Below, piece after piece: positions 48,491 through 57,001 of a stretch of DNA of 64,000 bases. The notes beneath the pieces were generated by a model. The model searched no databases. It saw nothing but the letters and a program-made list of their open reading frames with translations, and was not told the DNA's origin. The stretch's first letter is position 1. Each line of letters opens with the position of its first letter. Made by a program: the position numbers and the translations under genes. The stretch comes from Acidimicrobiaceae bacterium (GTDB lineage: Bacteria > Actinomycetota > Acidimicrobiia > Acidimicrobiales > Ilumatobacteraceae): assembly GCA_020637235.1 (NCBI GenBank), contig JACJWG010000020.1:4987-68986 (forward strand). The letters are read 5' to 3'.

Positions 48491-50728
48491 TCACGTACCG
48501 AAGCGACGCAGCCGCAGGCTGTTGCTCAGCACGAACACACTCGAGCAGGCCATCGCCGCGCTCGCCACCACGGGCGACAGCGCACCCGACGCGGCGAGCG
48601 GGATGGCGGCGACGTTGTAGGCGAAGGCCCAGAACAGGTTGCTCTTGATCGTGGCGAGCGTCTTGCGGCTGAGCCGCACTGCGTCGGCCACGGCCGGTAC
48701 CTCCGCGCGCACGAGCGTGAGATCGCTCGCCTCGATCGCGACATCGGTACCCGAACCCATGGCGATGCCGAGGTCGGCCTGCGCGAGTGCGGCGGCGTCG
48801 TTGACGCCGTCGCCCACCATCGCCACGACACGACCGTGCTGCTGGAGCTCGCGCACCACGCGCAGCTTGTCGGTCGGCAACACGTCGGCGATGACGTCGT
48901 CGGCCGCGATGCCCACCTCGGAAGCCACGGCAGCGGCGATCGCCGCGTTGTCGCCGGTGAGCAGCACCGGGCGCAGCCCGAGCGCCCGGAGCTCGGCGAT
49001 GCCGGCGGCGCTGTCGGGCTTCACGGTGTCGGCGAGGGCCAACGTGCCGACCACCTCGCCGTCGACCACCACCTCGACCAGCGTGGCCGCGGCCGCTCCG
49101 CCGGCGTGCGACGCCGCACTCGCACGGCGCACCGACACCTGACGTCCGTCCACGTCACCGTGCGCGCCGACGCCGGGTTCGTTGCGGAACGACTGCACGG
49201 CCGGCAGCTCGATCGAGAGCCCGCGGGCGTACGCGACGATCGCCCGGGCGATCGGGTGCTCGCTCGCCGACTCCACCGCCGCGGCCAGCCGCACGAGGGC
49301 GGTCGCATCGGCCCCGTGCACCGGGGTCGCGGCGGCGACCTGCATCACACCCGTGGTCACCGTGCCGGTCTTGTCGAGCACGACGGTGTCGACACGACGT
49401 GTGCTCTCGAGGATCTCGGGTCCCTTGATCAGGATGCCCAGCTGCGCCCCGCGCCCGGTGCCGACGAGCAGCGCCGTCGGGGTCGCGAGGCCGAGTGCGC
49501 ACGGACAGGCGATGATCAGCACCGCCATCGCGGGACCCATCGCGTCCTGGAAGCTCCCGGTGCGCCCCGCCCACACGCCGAGTGTGGTGGCGGCGAGCGC
49601 GACCACGATCGGGACGAACACCCCGGCGATCCGGTCGGCGAGTCGCTGGACCGGCGCCTTGCCGCTCTGCGCCTGTTCGACGAGGCGCGCCATCTGGGCG
49701 AGGGTCGTGTCGGCGCCCACCCGAGTCGCTCGCACGATCAGGCGCCCGTCGACGTTGATCGTCGCGCCGATCACCCCGTCGCCCGCCGACACGTCCCGTG
49801 GCAGGCTCTCGCCGGTGACGAGCGAGGTGTCGATCGACGATGCACCGTCCACCACCACACCATCGGTCGCGATCCGCTCGCCCGGTCGGACGACGAATCG
49901 ATCGCCCACCCGCAGATCGCCCGCAGCGACCTCGCGCTCGCCGCCGGTGTCGTCGAGCACGCGAGCCGTGCTCGCGCCACGCTCGAGCAACGCGCGCAAC
50001 GCGCTGCCGGCGGTGCGCTTCGACCGCGCCTCGAAGTACCGGCCGGCCAGGATGAGCGCGACCGTGGTGGACGCGACCTCGAGGTAGAGGTGATGGTCGT
50101 CGCCCACCCGACCGAACAGCGACATCTCCATCGTCATGCCGTTGTCACCGGCAGCCGTGAAGAACAACGCGTACGTGCTCCAGCCGAACGCAGCGAGCAC
50201 CCCGACCGACACCAACGTGTCCATCGAGGCCTCGCCCTGACGGAGGTTCTTCCACGCCGCGCGATGGAACGGCCAGGCCGCCCAGGTGGCCACGGGTGCA
50301 GCGAGGGCGAAGGTGAGCCACTGCCAGTTGCGGAACTGCAGCGCCGACACCATCGACACGACGAGCACCGGGCCGCCGAGCAACGCCGCGACGAGCAGGC
50401 GCTGGGCGAGGGGGTCGGTGAGGGCTCGCTCGGCGGCGCCGTCACCGACGGGCGACGTGGCCGTCGCCGTGTCGGCGGGCACCGGCACGTGCGCGTCGTA
50501 CCCGATGGACTGCACCGTCGCGATGAGGTCGTCGGCGACGTAGGCGCCGGCATCGAAGCTGACGACGGCCTTCTCGGTGGCGTAGTTCACCGTGGCGGTG
50601 ACGCCGTCGAGCCGGTTGAGCTTCTTCTCGATCCGGGCCGCACATGCCGCGCAGGTCATGCCGGTGACCTCGAGTTCGACGTGCCCCGTGGGCAGGCTGC
50701 CGTCGCGGAGTTGGTCGAGCGCGGTCAC
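48491..50728 (-). CDS. copA: Copper-translocating P1B-type ATPase
   Basis: This 745-residue copper exporter has an N-terminal heavy-metal-associated domain (GMTCAACAARIEKKL, about residues 22-36). Eight predicted membrane helices include the ion-channel CPC (IIACPCALGLATPTALLVG). The actuator motif is VTGESLP, the phosphorylation site is VLDKTGTVTTG, the N-domain HP is SEHPIARA and the hinge is MVGDGVNDAAAL. All indicate an active Cu(I) pump. It starts in an ATGA overlap (50725-50728) with the small membrane protein and closes the csoR-copZ-copA cluster. Confidence 0.93.
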   Translation of the reverse strand: MTALDQLRDGSLPTGHVELEVTGMTCAACAARIEKKLNRLDGVTATVNYATEKAVVSFDAGAYVADDLIATVQSIGYDAHVPVPADTATATSPVGDGAAERALTDPLAQRLLVAALLGGPVLVVSMVSALQFRNWQWLTFALAAPVATWAAWPFHRAAWKNLRQGEASMDTLVSVGVLAAFGWSTYALFFTAAGDNGMTMEMSLFGRVGDDHHLYLEVASTTVALILAGRYFEARSKRTAGSALRALLERGASTARVLDDTGGEREVAAGDLRVGDRFVVRPGERIATDGVVVDGASSIDTSLVTGESLPRDVSAGDGVIGATINVDGRLIVRATRVGADTTLAQMARLVEQAQSGKAPVQRLADRIAGVFVPIVVALAATTLGVWAGRTGSFQDAMGPAMAVLIIACPCALGLATPTALLVGTGRGAQLGILIKGPEILESTRRVDTVVLDKTGTVTTGVMQVAAATPVHGADATALVRLAAAVESASEHPIARAIVAYARGLSIELPAVQSFRNEPGVGAHGDVDGRQVSVRRASAASHAGGAAAATLVEVVVDGEVVGTLALADTVKPDSAAGIAELRALGLRPVLLTGDNAAIAAAVASEVGIAADDVIADVLPTDKLRVVRELQQHGRVVAMVGDGVNDAAALAQADLGIAMGSGTDVAIEASDLTLVRAEVPAVADAVRLSRKTLATIKSNLFWAFAYNVAAIPLAASGALSPVVASAAMACSSVFVLSNSLRLRRFGT

Positions 50729-50913
50729 GGCGCGTCACCGTGGTCCATGCCGTCGGTGACGCCGCTGACGTGCGTCTCGTGGGTACCGACGGGCTCGTGG
50801 TCGTGGTCGGACGTGAAATCGGTCGGGAACCGGCTGCCGACTGCGTACCCGCCGGCGACGAGCGCGGCGAGCACGACGGCGAAGCCGGCGAGGCGCGTGC
50901 GTGGGGACGGCAT
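50725..50913 (-). CDS. Small His-rich membrane protein in the copper cluster
   Basis: This 62-residue protein has one hydrophobic helix (about residues 8-26, LAGFAVVLAALVAGGYAVG) followed by an acidic, His-rich tail (SDHDHEPVGTHETHVSGVTDGMDHGD) containing five His and one Met. The tail is suited to metal binding outside the membrane. It is coupled to copA by ATGA overlap and lies 23 bp after copZ. It may hand copper to or buffer it near the pump. I know no named family. Confidence 0.75.
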   Translation of the reverse strand: MPSPRTRLAGFAVVLAALVAGGYAVGSRFPTDFTSDHDHEPVGTHETHVSGVTDGMDHGDAP

Positions 50914-50936
50914 CGTGGGCTCCGCTCCGGCGTTCG

Positions 50937-51140
50937 TCAGCCGACCGCTTCGAAGCCGGCCTCGTCGACCGCGGCGAACACGGCGGCCTGGTCGAGCGAC
51001 TCGCCCTCGACCACGACGGCCTTGGTCTGCAGGTCGACGTCGACGCGGGTGACGCCGCTGAGCTTGCCGATCTCGCCCTTGACCGCTGCTTCGCAGTGGC
51101 CGCAGGTCATGCCGGGGACGCTGAAGGTGAGGGTGCTCAT
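50937..51140 (-). CDS. copZ: Copper chaperone CopZ
   Basis: This 67-residue single HMA-domain protein binds Cu(I) through GMTCGHCEAAV (Cys13 and Cys16) and passes it to the N-terminal HMA domain of CopA. The remaining fold (VTRVDVDLQTKAVVVEGESLDQAAVFAAVDEAGFEAV) is complete. It is located between csoR and the small membrane protein on the same strand. Confidence 0.92.
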   Translation of the reverse strand: MSTLTFSVPGMTCGHCEAAVKGEIGKLSGVTRVDVDLQTKAVVVEGESLDQAAVFAAVDEAGFEAVG

Positions 51141-51171
51141 CGTGTGGTGCTCCTGTGTGATCGGGTTCGGT

Positions 51172-51258
51172 GGTCGAGTTGGGCGGTCGAGTTGGGTTGT
51201 CGGGCTCGGTGGGTCGTCGGTGAGGTCGTCGGGCTCGGTGGGTCGTCGGTGAGGTCGT
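51172..51258. repeat. Tandem repeats in the csoR-copZ gap
   Basis: The gap between csoR (ends 51277) and copZ (starts 51140) holds two copies of GGTCGAGTTGGG (period 13, from 51172) and two exact 29-bp units (51201-51229 and 51230-51258, beginning CGGGCTCGGTGGG). Function is unknown; they could space a promoter for copZ. Confidence 0.8.
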
Positions 51259-51276
51259 CGTCCGGCAGGGACCCTG

Positions 51277-51564
51277 TCAGGTGCGCAGCAGGCGTTCGAC
51301 GGCCTTCGTGGCCTCGTGCACCAGGGCCTCGGTGTGCGCGGCGTCGCCGCTGGCCGCAGCGCCGGCGACGCAGTGCTGGAGGTGTTCGTCGAGGAGCTTC
51401 ACGCCCACCTGCTGGAGGCCCTTGCTGACCGCGGCCACCTGGGTGAGGACGTCGATGCAGTAGGTGTCGTCCTCGATCATCCGCTGCAGCCCGCGCACCT
51501 GGCCCTCGATCCGCTTCAGGCGCATCACGAGCTGTTGCTTGTCGTCGTGGTAACCGGGCTGCAC
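51277..51564 (-). CDS. csoR: Copper-sensing repressor CsoR
   Basis: This 95-residue all-helical repressor has the CsoR Cu(I) ligands Cys (in DTYCIDVLTQ, about residue 36) and His-x3-Cys (LLDEHLQHC, about 61-65), with preceding LVMRLKRIEGQVRGLQRMI. Cu(I) binding releases DNA. The palindrome at 51572-51592 just upstream of its start is a fitting operator, so it likely controls itself and the downstream cop genes. Confidence 0.93.
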   Translation of the reverse strand: MQPGYHDDKQQLVMRLKRIEGQVRGLQRMIEDDTYCIDVLTQVAAVSKGLQQVGVKLLDEHLQHCVAGAAASGDAAHTEALVHEATKAVERLLRT

Positions 51565-51571
51565 GCCTCCA

Positions 51572-51592
51572 CCGTACCCCTAGGGGGTACGG
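51572..51592. promoter_or_regulatory. CsoR-type operator palindrome
   Basis: A 21-bp palindrome with arms CCGTACCCC and GGGGTACGG around TAG lies 8 bp before the csoR start (minus strand). GTACCCC-TA-GGGGGTAC-like palindromes are the known targets of CsoR-family repressors. Confidence 0.85.
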
Positions 51593-51614
51593 GTATCAAC
51601 TCGCCGTTCGGGGG

Positions 51615-52391
51615 TCAGGGCCGTTCGCTGAAGGTGGGCTTGCGCTTCTCGAGGAAGGCCGCGATGCCCTCCTGTGCGTCGGCGGTGAGGCACGACGACG
51701 CCATCAGCTCGATCGCGTATCGGTACGCCTTCGGCTGGTCGAGGTCGACCTGCGCGTAGTAGCCGCGCTTGCCGAGCGCCTTCGAGAGCACGCTGCCACG
51801 CGTGGCCCGACGGATGAGGTCGTCGACGGCGGCGTCGAGCTCGTCGTCGGGCACGGCCCGGTTGATCAGTCCCCAGTCGGCCGCGGTGCGCGCGTCGATC
51901 GGATCGCCCGTCATCGCGAGCTCGAGCGCTCGCTTGCGTCCGACGCTGCGCGCCACGGCGACCAGCGGGGTGTGGCAGAACAGGCCGCCCTTGCCCCCGG
52001 GAATCGCGAACCCGGCCGACTCGGCGGCGATGGCGAGGTCGCACGTCGCCACGAGCTGGCAGCCGGCCGCCGTGGCGAGCGCGTGCACCTTGGCGATCAC
52101 CGGCTGCGGGATCTCCTGGATCGTGTCCATCATCTCCGTGCACAGCTCGAGCAGCCGTCGGGCCGACGCGAGGTCCGTCCCGGCCATGTCGCCGAAGTTG
52201 TGACCGGCGGAGAACACCGGGCCGTTCGCCGCGAGCACCACGCCGAGGGCGTCGCTGGCGCCGACGTCGCGGAACGCCTGGAGCAGCTCGGTCATCACGT
52301 CGAAGGCCAGGGCGTTGCGCTTCTCCGGCCGGTTGAGCGTGATCGTGGTGATCGTGTCGTCGCGGGTGACGAGGAGGTGCTGGTAGCTCAC
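51615..52391 (-). CDS. Enoyl-CoA hydratase/isomerase family protein
   Basis: This 258-residue crotonase-fold protein (start GTG 52391; a GTG at 52409 is an alternative) has TITLNRPEKRNALAFDVMTEL, the oxyanion segment GPVFSAGHNFGDM, the second HALATAAGCQLVATCDLAIAAESAGFAIPG segment and TGDPIDARTAADWGLINRAV. The catalytic Glu of the second loop position is not obvious (GGKGGLFCH instead of GxxP-E), so it may be an isomerase or other CoA enzyme. It probably participates in fatty-acid breakdown. Confidence 0.87.
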   Translation of the reverse strand: MSYQHLLVTRDDTITTITLNRPEKRNALAFDVMTELLQAFRDVGASDALGVVLAANGPVFSAGHNFGDMAGTDLASARRLLELCTEMMDTIQEIPQPVIAKVHALATAAGCQLVATCDLAIAAESAGFAIPGGKGGLFCHTPLVAVARSVGRKRALELAMTGDPIDARTAADWGLINRAVPDDELDAAVDDLIRRATRGSVLSKALGKRGYYAQVDLDQPKAYRYAIELMASSCLTADAQEGIAAFLEKRKPTFSERP

Positions 52392-52425
52392 GAGCGAAGT
52401 GTCGCGCACCCGCCGGGTCGTGTCG

Positions 52426-53184
52426 TCAGCGGTCGTGATCCGTGTGGTCCTGCGGGTGCCGGCGACGCGCCGTCGCGGCGAGCGGGCGGACGGCCGAGCG
52501 TCGCCAGCCGAGCCCGGCCAGCTTGCCCGGCGGCGGCCACAGGTCGTCGCGGCTGTACGCCCACCACTCGAACGGGTTCGTGTAGTACGCGAGCGATTCG
52601 ACCACGTGGGGCAGTCGGTCGCGCCTGCCGCGCGCCAGCCAGAGCACGCATCCGAGCGCGGCGGCGCCGCTCGCCCAGGCGCCGTACAGCAGCGGGTACA
52701 GCGGCCCGAACCAGCGGCTCTGCCACACGTGGACGTCCTCGTGGTCGGTGACGAGGCGGCGCCGTCGCGGCCGGTCGACGTCGCCGGCGCCCGAGATCAC
52801 GTTGCCCATCGTGAACGCGAAGCCACGCTTGAGCGCGAGGCCCTCGCGGTACACGTGCCGGTTCTGCCGGTGGCCGAGCGAACGCTCGGGCGGGCAGCGA
52901 CGCAGCGCGGCCACGAGGTGGGCGAGCAACCCGCCCGCCACCGGCAACGCCGCCCACGTGCTGTCGAGCAGGGCGGCCACCCAACCGGACGGGCGACGCC
53001 ATGCGTAGGTGCCCCGCCACCCGCACACGGCACCGTTGATCGCAGCCACCCCTCCGACGGCGAACCCGATGGTGGGATGCACCGACGAGCCGGCGAGCCA
53101 GCCGAGACCACCGGTGCCGGCGGCGACCGCGAACGCCTCGGCGGGCGACGTCGAGGCGATGTGGTCGCGGGCGGTCCGACGCAT
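52426..53184 (-). CDS. Hypothetical membrane protein with HEDxH motif
   Basis: This 252-residue protein starts at ATG 53184. It has hydrophobic segments around residues 18-60 and 70-95 (LDSTWAALPVAGGLLAHLVAAL) and another at about 165-185 (LYGAWASGAAALGCVLWLA). Between them lies LVTDHEDVHVWQSRWFGPLYPLLY, where HEDVH recalls the HExxH zinc site of metallopeptidases. A late ESLAYYTNPFEWWAYSRDD could offer a third ligand. No family is recognised with certainty and activity is speculative. Confidence 0.62.
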   Translation of the reverse strand: MRRTARDHIASTSPAEAFAVAAGTGGLGWLAGSSVHPTIGFAVGGVAAINGAVCGWRGTYAWRRPSGWVAALLDSTWAALPVAGGLLAHLVAALRRCPPERSLGHRQNRHVYREGLALKRGFAFTMGNVISGAGDVDRPRRRRLVTDHEDVHVWQSRWFGPLYPLLYGAWASGAAALGCVLWLARGRRDRLPHVVESLAYYTNPFEWWAYSRDDLWPPPGKLAGLGWRRSAVRPLAATARRRHPQDHTDHDR

Positions 53185-53222
53185 CGGCGCGACGGTAGTG
53201 CAGGTGCCGATCGGCGCCGGCC

Positions 53223-53262
53223 GCGACGCTCAGCGACGCTCAGCGACGCTCAGCAACGCTCA
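53223..53262. repeat. 10-bp tandem array at the DUF1992 gene end
   Basis: Four copies of GCGACGCTCA (the last with one change) occupy 53223-53262. Each supplies TGA on the minus strand; the fourth contains the actual stop of the DUF1992 gene (53260-53262). The 10-bp period shifts frame each time, so all frames close. Confidence 0.88.
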
Positions 53263-53706
53263 GCCGCGGTCCGAGTCGCGACCGGTGAGCGACCGCCAGC
53301 GGGCCACGTACTCCTCGACGTCCTGTGGCATCAGCGTGGTCGGCGGCCCGCTCGGGCTGCCGTAGCGGTTGATGGTGCGGATCCGTTGGTTGAGGTCGTC
53401 GAGCGCGTCGCGCAACGACGCTTCGCTGGTGAAGTCGGCGAGGTGGTCGCGCAGCTGGTCGCGATCACGCCGCACCGCGAGGCTGGGCGGCAGCGTGGCG
53501 ATGTCCTCACGACGCAGCTTGTCCTTCACCCACCACAGCTCGTCGTGCGGTTCGTCGAGCCCGGCGATCGGGCGACCCGTCCCGGGCAGGTTCTCGAACT
53601 CGCCGCGGGCCATGCTCTCACGGATCGACTGCTCGACGGCGCCCTCCCAGTTCGGTCGGAGCCGGGGTGGGTGGGCAGGCGGCTGGCGTGGTGCACGCTC
53701 GGTCAC
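53260..53706 (-). CDS. DUF1992 (DnaJ-C28 conserved domain) protein
   Basis: This 148-residue protein starts at GTG 53706 (TERAPRQPPAHPPRL). The DUF1992 core is NWEGAVEQSIRESMARGEFENLPGTGRPIAG, continuing DELWWVKDKLRREDIATLPPSLAVRRD. A helical second half ends with DVEEYVARWRSLTGRDSDRG. The domain is shared with eukaryotic DNAJC28, but no J-domain is present and the role is unknown. The stop lies in a 10-bp tandem array. Confidence 0.88.
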   Translation of the reverse strand: MTERAPRQPPAHPPRLRPNWEGAVEQSIRESMARGEFENLPGTGRPIAGLDEPHDELWWVKDKLRREDIATLPPSLAVRRDRDQLRDHLADFTSEASLRDALDDLNQRIRTINRYGSPSGPPTTLMPQDVEEYVARWRSLTGRDSDRG

Positions 53707-53784
53707 GGATCCGAGTGTACGACGGCCCGGTGTACCGTGGCCCCGCGGTGCCCCGTGGGCCGGGGCCCTGCGGGGAGGTGTGCC

Positions 53785-54657
53785 ATGGCCACCAAGCTGG
53801 GGCCGGTGCTCGTGACGGGCGCGAACTCGGGCATCGGGCTCGCGTCCGTGTTGCACTTCGCCGCTCGCGGCTGGGACACGTGGGGCACGGTGCGCAGCGC
53901 CGACAAGGCCGAGGTGCTCGCCACCGCCGCGAACGATGCCGGCGTGGGAGCGCACGTGCACCCGGTGGTGCTCGACGTGAGTGATCACGACGAGATCGTG
54001 GCTCGCTGGCCCGATCTGCCGGCGTTCCACGCAGTCGTCAACAACGCCGGCTACAGCGAGCTCGGCGCGGTGGAGGAGGTGACCGCCGAACGAGCGCGGC
54101 GGCAACTCGACGTCAACCTGGTCACGCCGGCCGTGATCGCCTCGTGCGCGTTGCCGGCGATGCGGGCGCGACGTGCCGGCAGGATCGTCAACGTGTCGTC
54201 GATCGCCGGGCGAGCGGCGATCCTGCCGATGAACGCGTGGTACCACGCGTCGAAGTTCGGGCTCGAGGCGATGAGCGACGTGTTGCGGATGGAGGTCGCC
54301 GGGTTCGGGGTGCAGGTGGTGGTCATCCAACCCGGCTTCTTCAAGACCGGGATCGAACCGCGTGCGAGTGCGCAGGCGGCCGAACGCTCGACGCACACCG
54401 ACTCGCCGTACCAGCGGGCCTACGCCCGGATGCGGACGACCGCCGAGTTGATCGCCAAGGTGGCGCCGCCGCCCGATCTGGTGGCGCGCACGATCGTGCA
54501 CGCGGTCGAGACGCGGCGACCGTTGAAGCGCTACCTCGTGGGCGCCGACGCGCTCACCCTGGCGGCCACCACGCCGTTCGTGCCGCGCGCCGTGACCGAC
54601 ACCGTGTTGCGATTCACCGCCGATCTCCGCGGCGACCGCCGACCGGCCGGTTCCTGA
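53785..54657 (+). CDS. Short-chain dehydrogenase/reductase
   Basis: This 290-residue SDR starts at ATG 53785 (MATKLGPVLVTGANSGIG). The cofactor motif is TGANSGIGLAS (about residues 10-20), NNAG is in VVNNAGYSELG, the catalytic Ser is in VNVSSIAGRAAI and YxxxK is in WYHASKFGLEAMS. The VIQPGFFKTGIE segment and long C-terminus match classical SDRs close to retinol-dehydrogenase-like oxidoreductases. Cofactor preference is probably NADP, judging from the Arg in GTVRSADK. Substrate unknown. Confidence 0.9.
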   Translation: MATKLGPVLVTGANSGIGLASVLHFAARGWDTWGTVRSADKAEVLATAANDAGVGAHVHPVVLDVSDHDEIVARWPDLPAFHAVVNNAGYSELGAVEEVTAERARRQLDVNLVTPAVIASCALPAMRARRAGRIVNVSSIAGRAAILPMNAWYHASKFGLEAMSDVLRMEVAGFGVQVVVIQPGFFKTGIEPRASAQAAERSTHTDSPYQRAYARMRTTAELIAKVAPPPDLVARTIVHAVETRRPLKRYLVGADALTLAATTPFVPRAVTDTVLRFTADLRGDRRPAGS

Positions 54658-54663
54658 ACGAGC

Positions 54664-55191
54664 TCAGTCCGGGGCGTTCTCTGCGACGACGACGTCGACG
54701 TCGAGGGTGCGACCGGATTCGAATCGCAGCGTGGCCGTGTAGGTCTCGCCCGACGTGAGCGGATCGGGCAGGTCGAGCAGCATCACGTGATTGCCGCCAG
54801 CTTCGAACAGCAGCGTGCCGCCCGCGGCGATCGGGAACGACTCGACGGGTGCCATCGTCATCGCCGGCTCGGCCGGCTCGGCCGGCTCGACCGTCGTGGC
54901 GGTGTCGCCGCCGTGGTGGTGCTCGTGACCGCCGTCGGCGGCCATGGTGGTGTGCAGTTCGGCGCGACCGGCGACATCGGTGGGCACGTCGACCCCCACC
55001 AGTGCGTCGGAGCGGTCGGACGTGACGGTGAGGTACAGCACGCCGGTGGCGGCGCCGGTCGGCGTCGGCCGCGACCACGCCGCTTCGGCACCGAAGCCGA
55101 CGGTGTCGTCGTCGCTGCCGCAGCCGGTCAGCCACCCGGCGACGAGGCCGAACGCGACGACGAGTGCGGGACGGGTGATGCGGCGGCTCAT
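54664..55191 (-). CDS. Copper chaperone PCu(A)C-family lipoprotein
   Basis: This 175-residue lipoprotein starts at ATG 55191, overlapping the PepSY gene by ATGA. The lipobox is WLTGC (Cys near 23). The PCuAC fold carries the copper ligands H-x-M (ELHTTMA, about residue 77) and, after PVESFPIAAGGTLLFEAGG, NHVMLLDLP. A His-rich insert (GGHEHHHGGD) lies between. These proteins deliver Cu(I) to cytochrome oxidase on the outer face of the membrane. Confidence 0.87.
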   Translation of the reverse strand: MSRRITRPALVVAFGLVAGWLTGCGSDDDTVGFGAEAAWSRPTPTGAATGVLYLTVTSDRSDALVGVDVPTDVAGRAELHTTMAADGGHEHHHGGDTATTVEPAEPAEPAMTMAPVESFPIAAGGTLLFEAGGNHVMLLDLPDPLTSGETYTATLRFESGRTLDVDVVVAENAPD

Positions 55192-56720
55192 GGCTGTCCG
55201 AACGCTACCCGGAGGGGCCTGACCGTGCGGATGACGAACCGGTCGAGCGCGAGCACCACCAGTGCGCTCACGCCCCACTGCGGGAACACCACCGCGAGCG
55301 CCAGCGCGATCAGCCCGAGCCGCTTCGAGAGGCGCACGTCGACCGGACGTCGCGGCAGACCGGCGGTGCCGGGACGGCGACGCTTCCAGAACATCACGAA
55401 GCCGCTGACCACCGCCCAGATCGACAGCACGCACAGCAACGTCATGAAGATCCGCGACACGATGCCGAGCTGTGTGCCCATGTGGGTGCTCACGAGATAG
55501 TCCATCCCCCGGTAGACCGTGCCGAGGCCGTACACCCGCTGTTCGGCGAGCACCTCGCCGGTGAACTGGTCGACGAAGAGGTCGCGGGCCTCGCCGGTGG
55601 TGCGCGGCCACGAGTTGTAGAGGGTGAACGAGCCGTACACGACGTTGCCCGCCTCGTCGGTCTCGTTCGACGGGAACGAGATCGTGTAGCCGGGACGCAT
55701 GCCCTCCTCCACCGCCAGCGCGGCGACGGCGTCGAGCGACAGCGGCGCGGGCGCCGTGCCGTCGAGCGGAGGTGCGTAGCTGGCCGGGATGTCGAAGTCG
55801 CCCGTGGCCCACGGGATCTGGTTGCCGAAGCGATCGAGATCGCCTCGCTCGCCCAGCGGGCTCGCCGGTGCGTCGACGGGCTCACCCGGCGTCACCTCCT
55901 CCGCGAGGGAGTTGAACTGCTCGGCCCAGTACGTCGACCATCCCATGCCGGACACGATCGTGAGCACCATGACGAGTGTCATCAGCACACCACCGAAGCC
56001 GTGCAGATCGCGCCAGCGCGCTCGTCCCGACACACCGCGGCGGATGGTGAGCAACCGTCGAGCGCCCTTGCTGCCCGTCGATGCCGATCGGCGTGGCCAC
56101 CACAGGTAGAGCCCGGAGAACACCAGCGCGAGCGTCCACACGCCGAGCAGTTCGAGGATCAGGTCGCCGACCACGTACTCGCGCCACACGGCATCGCCGT
56201 CCCACAGCGCGGCGACTGCGGGCAGGCGCACGGTGACGGTCTCGTTGTTCAAGAAGCCGTGGAGCCGGTTGGCGAGTCCGACGATGCCGCTGCCCGGCTT
56301 CACCTCGCCGGTCACCTCGGCGGTGTACGGGTTCACGAACACGTGCATGCCGGCGACGCTGCCGTCGTCGAGCCAGAACCGGGTCGCCCGCTCGGCGTCG
56401 CCGGGCGGGGTGACGTCGTACACCGTTGCGTCCGGGTACGCCGCCTCCACGGCGGCGGCCTGCGTCCCGAGCGGCACCATGTCACCGGCGGGTTCGATCG
56501 TGCGGATGTCGCCCTGGGTGAGATCTTCGATCGGCTGGGTGTACAGGATCACCAGGCCGGTGAGGGCCATCAGCAGGATGAACGGCATCGACAACATGCC
56601 TGCGTAGAAGTGCAGCCGCCAGACCGACCGCCAGCGACGGCTGGCCGCCGCGGCGCGTTCGGCGTCGGTGCGTGGACGCGACGGGACGGCGTCGCCGTCG
56701 GCGTAGGTGAGCGCAGTCAT
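55188..56720 (-). CDS. PepSY-associated membrane protein
   Basis: This 510-residue protein starts at ATG 56720 (MTALTYADGDAVPSR). It has four main membrane helices: one at about 38-60 (RLHFYAGMLSMPFILLMALTG), a pair near 185-215 and 240-265, and one near 425-445. Between them are two extracytoplasmic PepSY-type domains (AAVEAAYPDATVYDVTPPG; VAALAVEEGMRPGYTISFPS). His in the helices (RLHFYAG, RLHGFL, DLHGFGG, VSTHMGTQ) suit haem or iron chemistry, as in FhuF/sulfite- and siderophore-reductase-like relatives. It is translationally coupled to the PCuAC gene. Confidence 0.84.
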   Translation of the reverse strand: MTALTYADGDAVPSRPRTDAERAAAASRRWRSVWRLHFYAGMLSMPFILLMALTGLVILYTQPIEDLTQGDIRTIEPAGDMVPLGTQAAAVEAAYPDATVYDVTPPGDAERATRFWLDDGSVAGMHVFVNPYTAEVTGEVKPGSGIVGLANRLHGFLNNETVTVRLPAVAALWDGDAVWREYVVGDLILELLGVWTLALVFSGLYLWWPRRSASTGSKGARRLLTIRRGVSGRARWRDLHGFGGVLMTLVMVLTIVSGMGWSTYWAEQFNSLAEEVTPGEPVDAPASPLGERGDLDRFGNQIPWATGDFDIPASYAPPLDGTAPAPLSLDAVAALAVEEGMRPGYTISFPSNETDEAGNVVYGSFTLYNSWPRTTGEARDLFVDQFTGEVLAEQRVYGLGTVYRGMDYLVSTHMGTQLGIVSRIFMTLLCVLSIWAVVSGFVMFWKRRRPGTAGLPRRPVDVRLSKRLGLIALALAVVFPQWGVSALVVLALDRFVIRTVRPLRVAFGQP

Positions 56721-57001
56721 GTGACCCCCCGGGACGATGCCCGCCATGTGTGCGTGGATGTGCCTCTCCGGTCGCTCGCCGCCCCGCTCCGGTTCCCGCC
56801 GCCCGGGAACTCGCGAGTGCCGGGCGACGACCTCTCCGTCATGGCTGACATCGGCTCGCCCGTTCGGATCCTCCGTGTCCGCTCGCTCGTCACCGCCGTT
56901 CGTTCGACGACTCCCGATCGTGACGAGGCGGCGCCGGCACCGATCGACGTCGACGTCGACGCCGAGCGACCGACGGCGCGACGTTCGTCGAGCACGCATC
57001 G

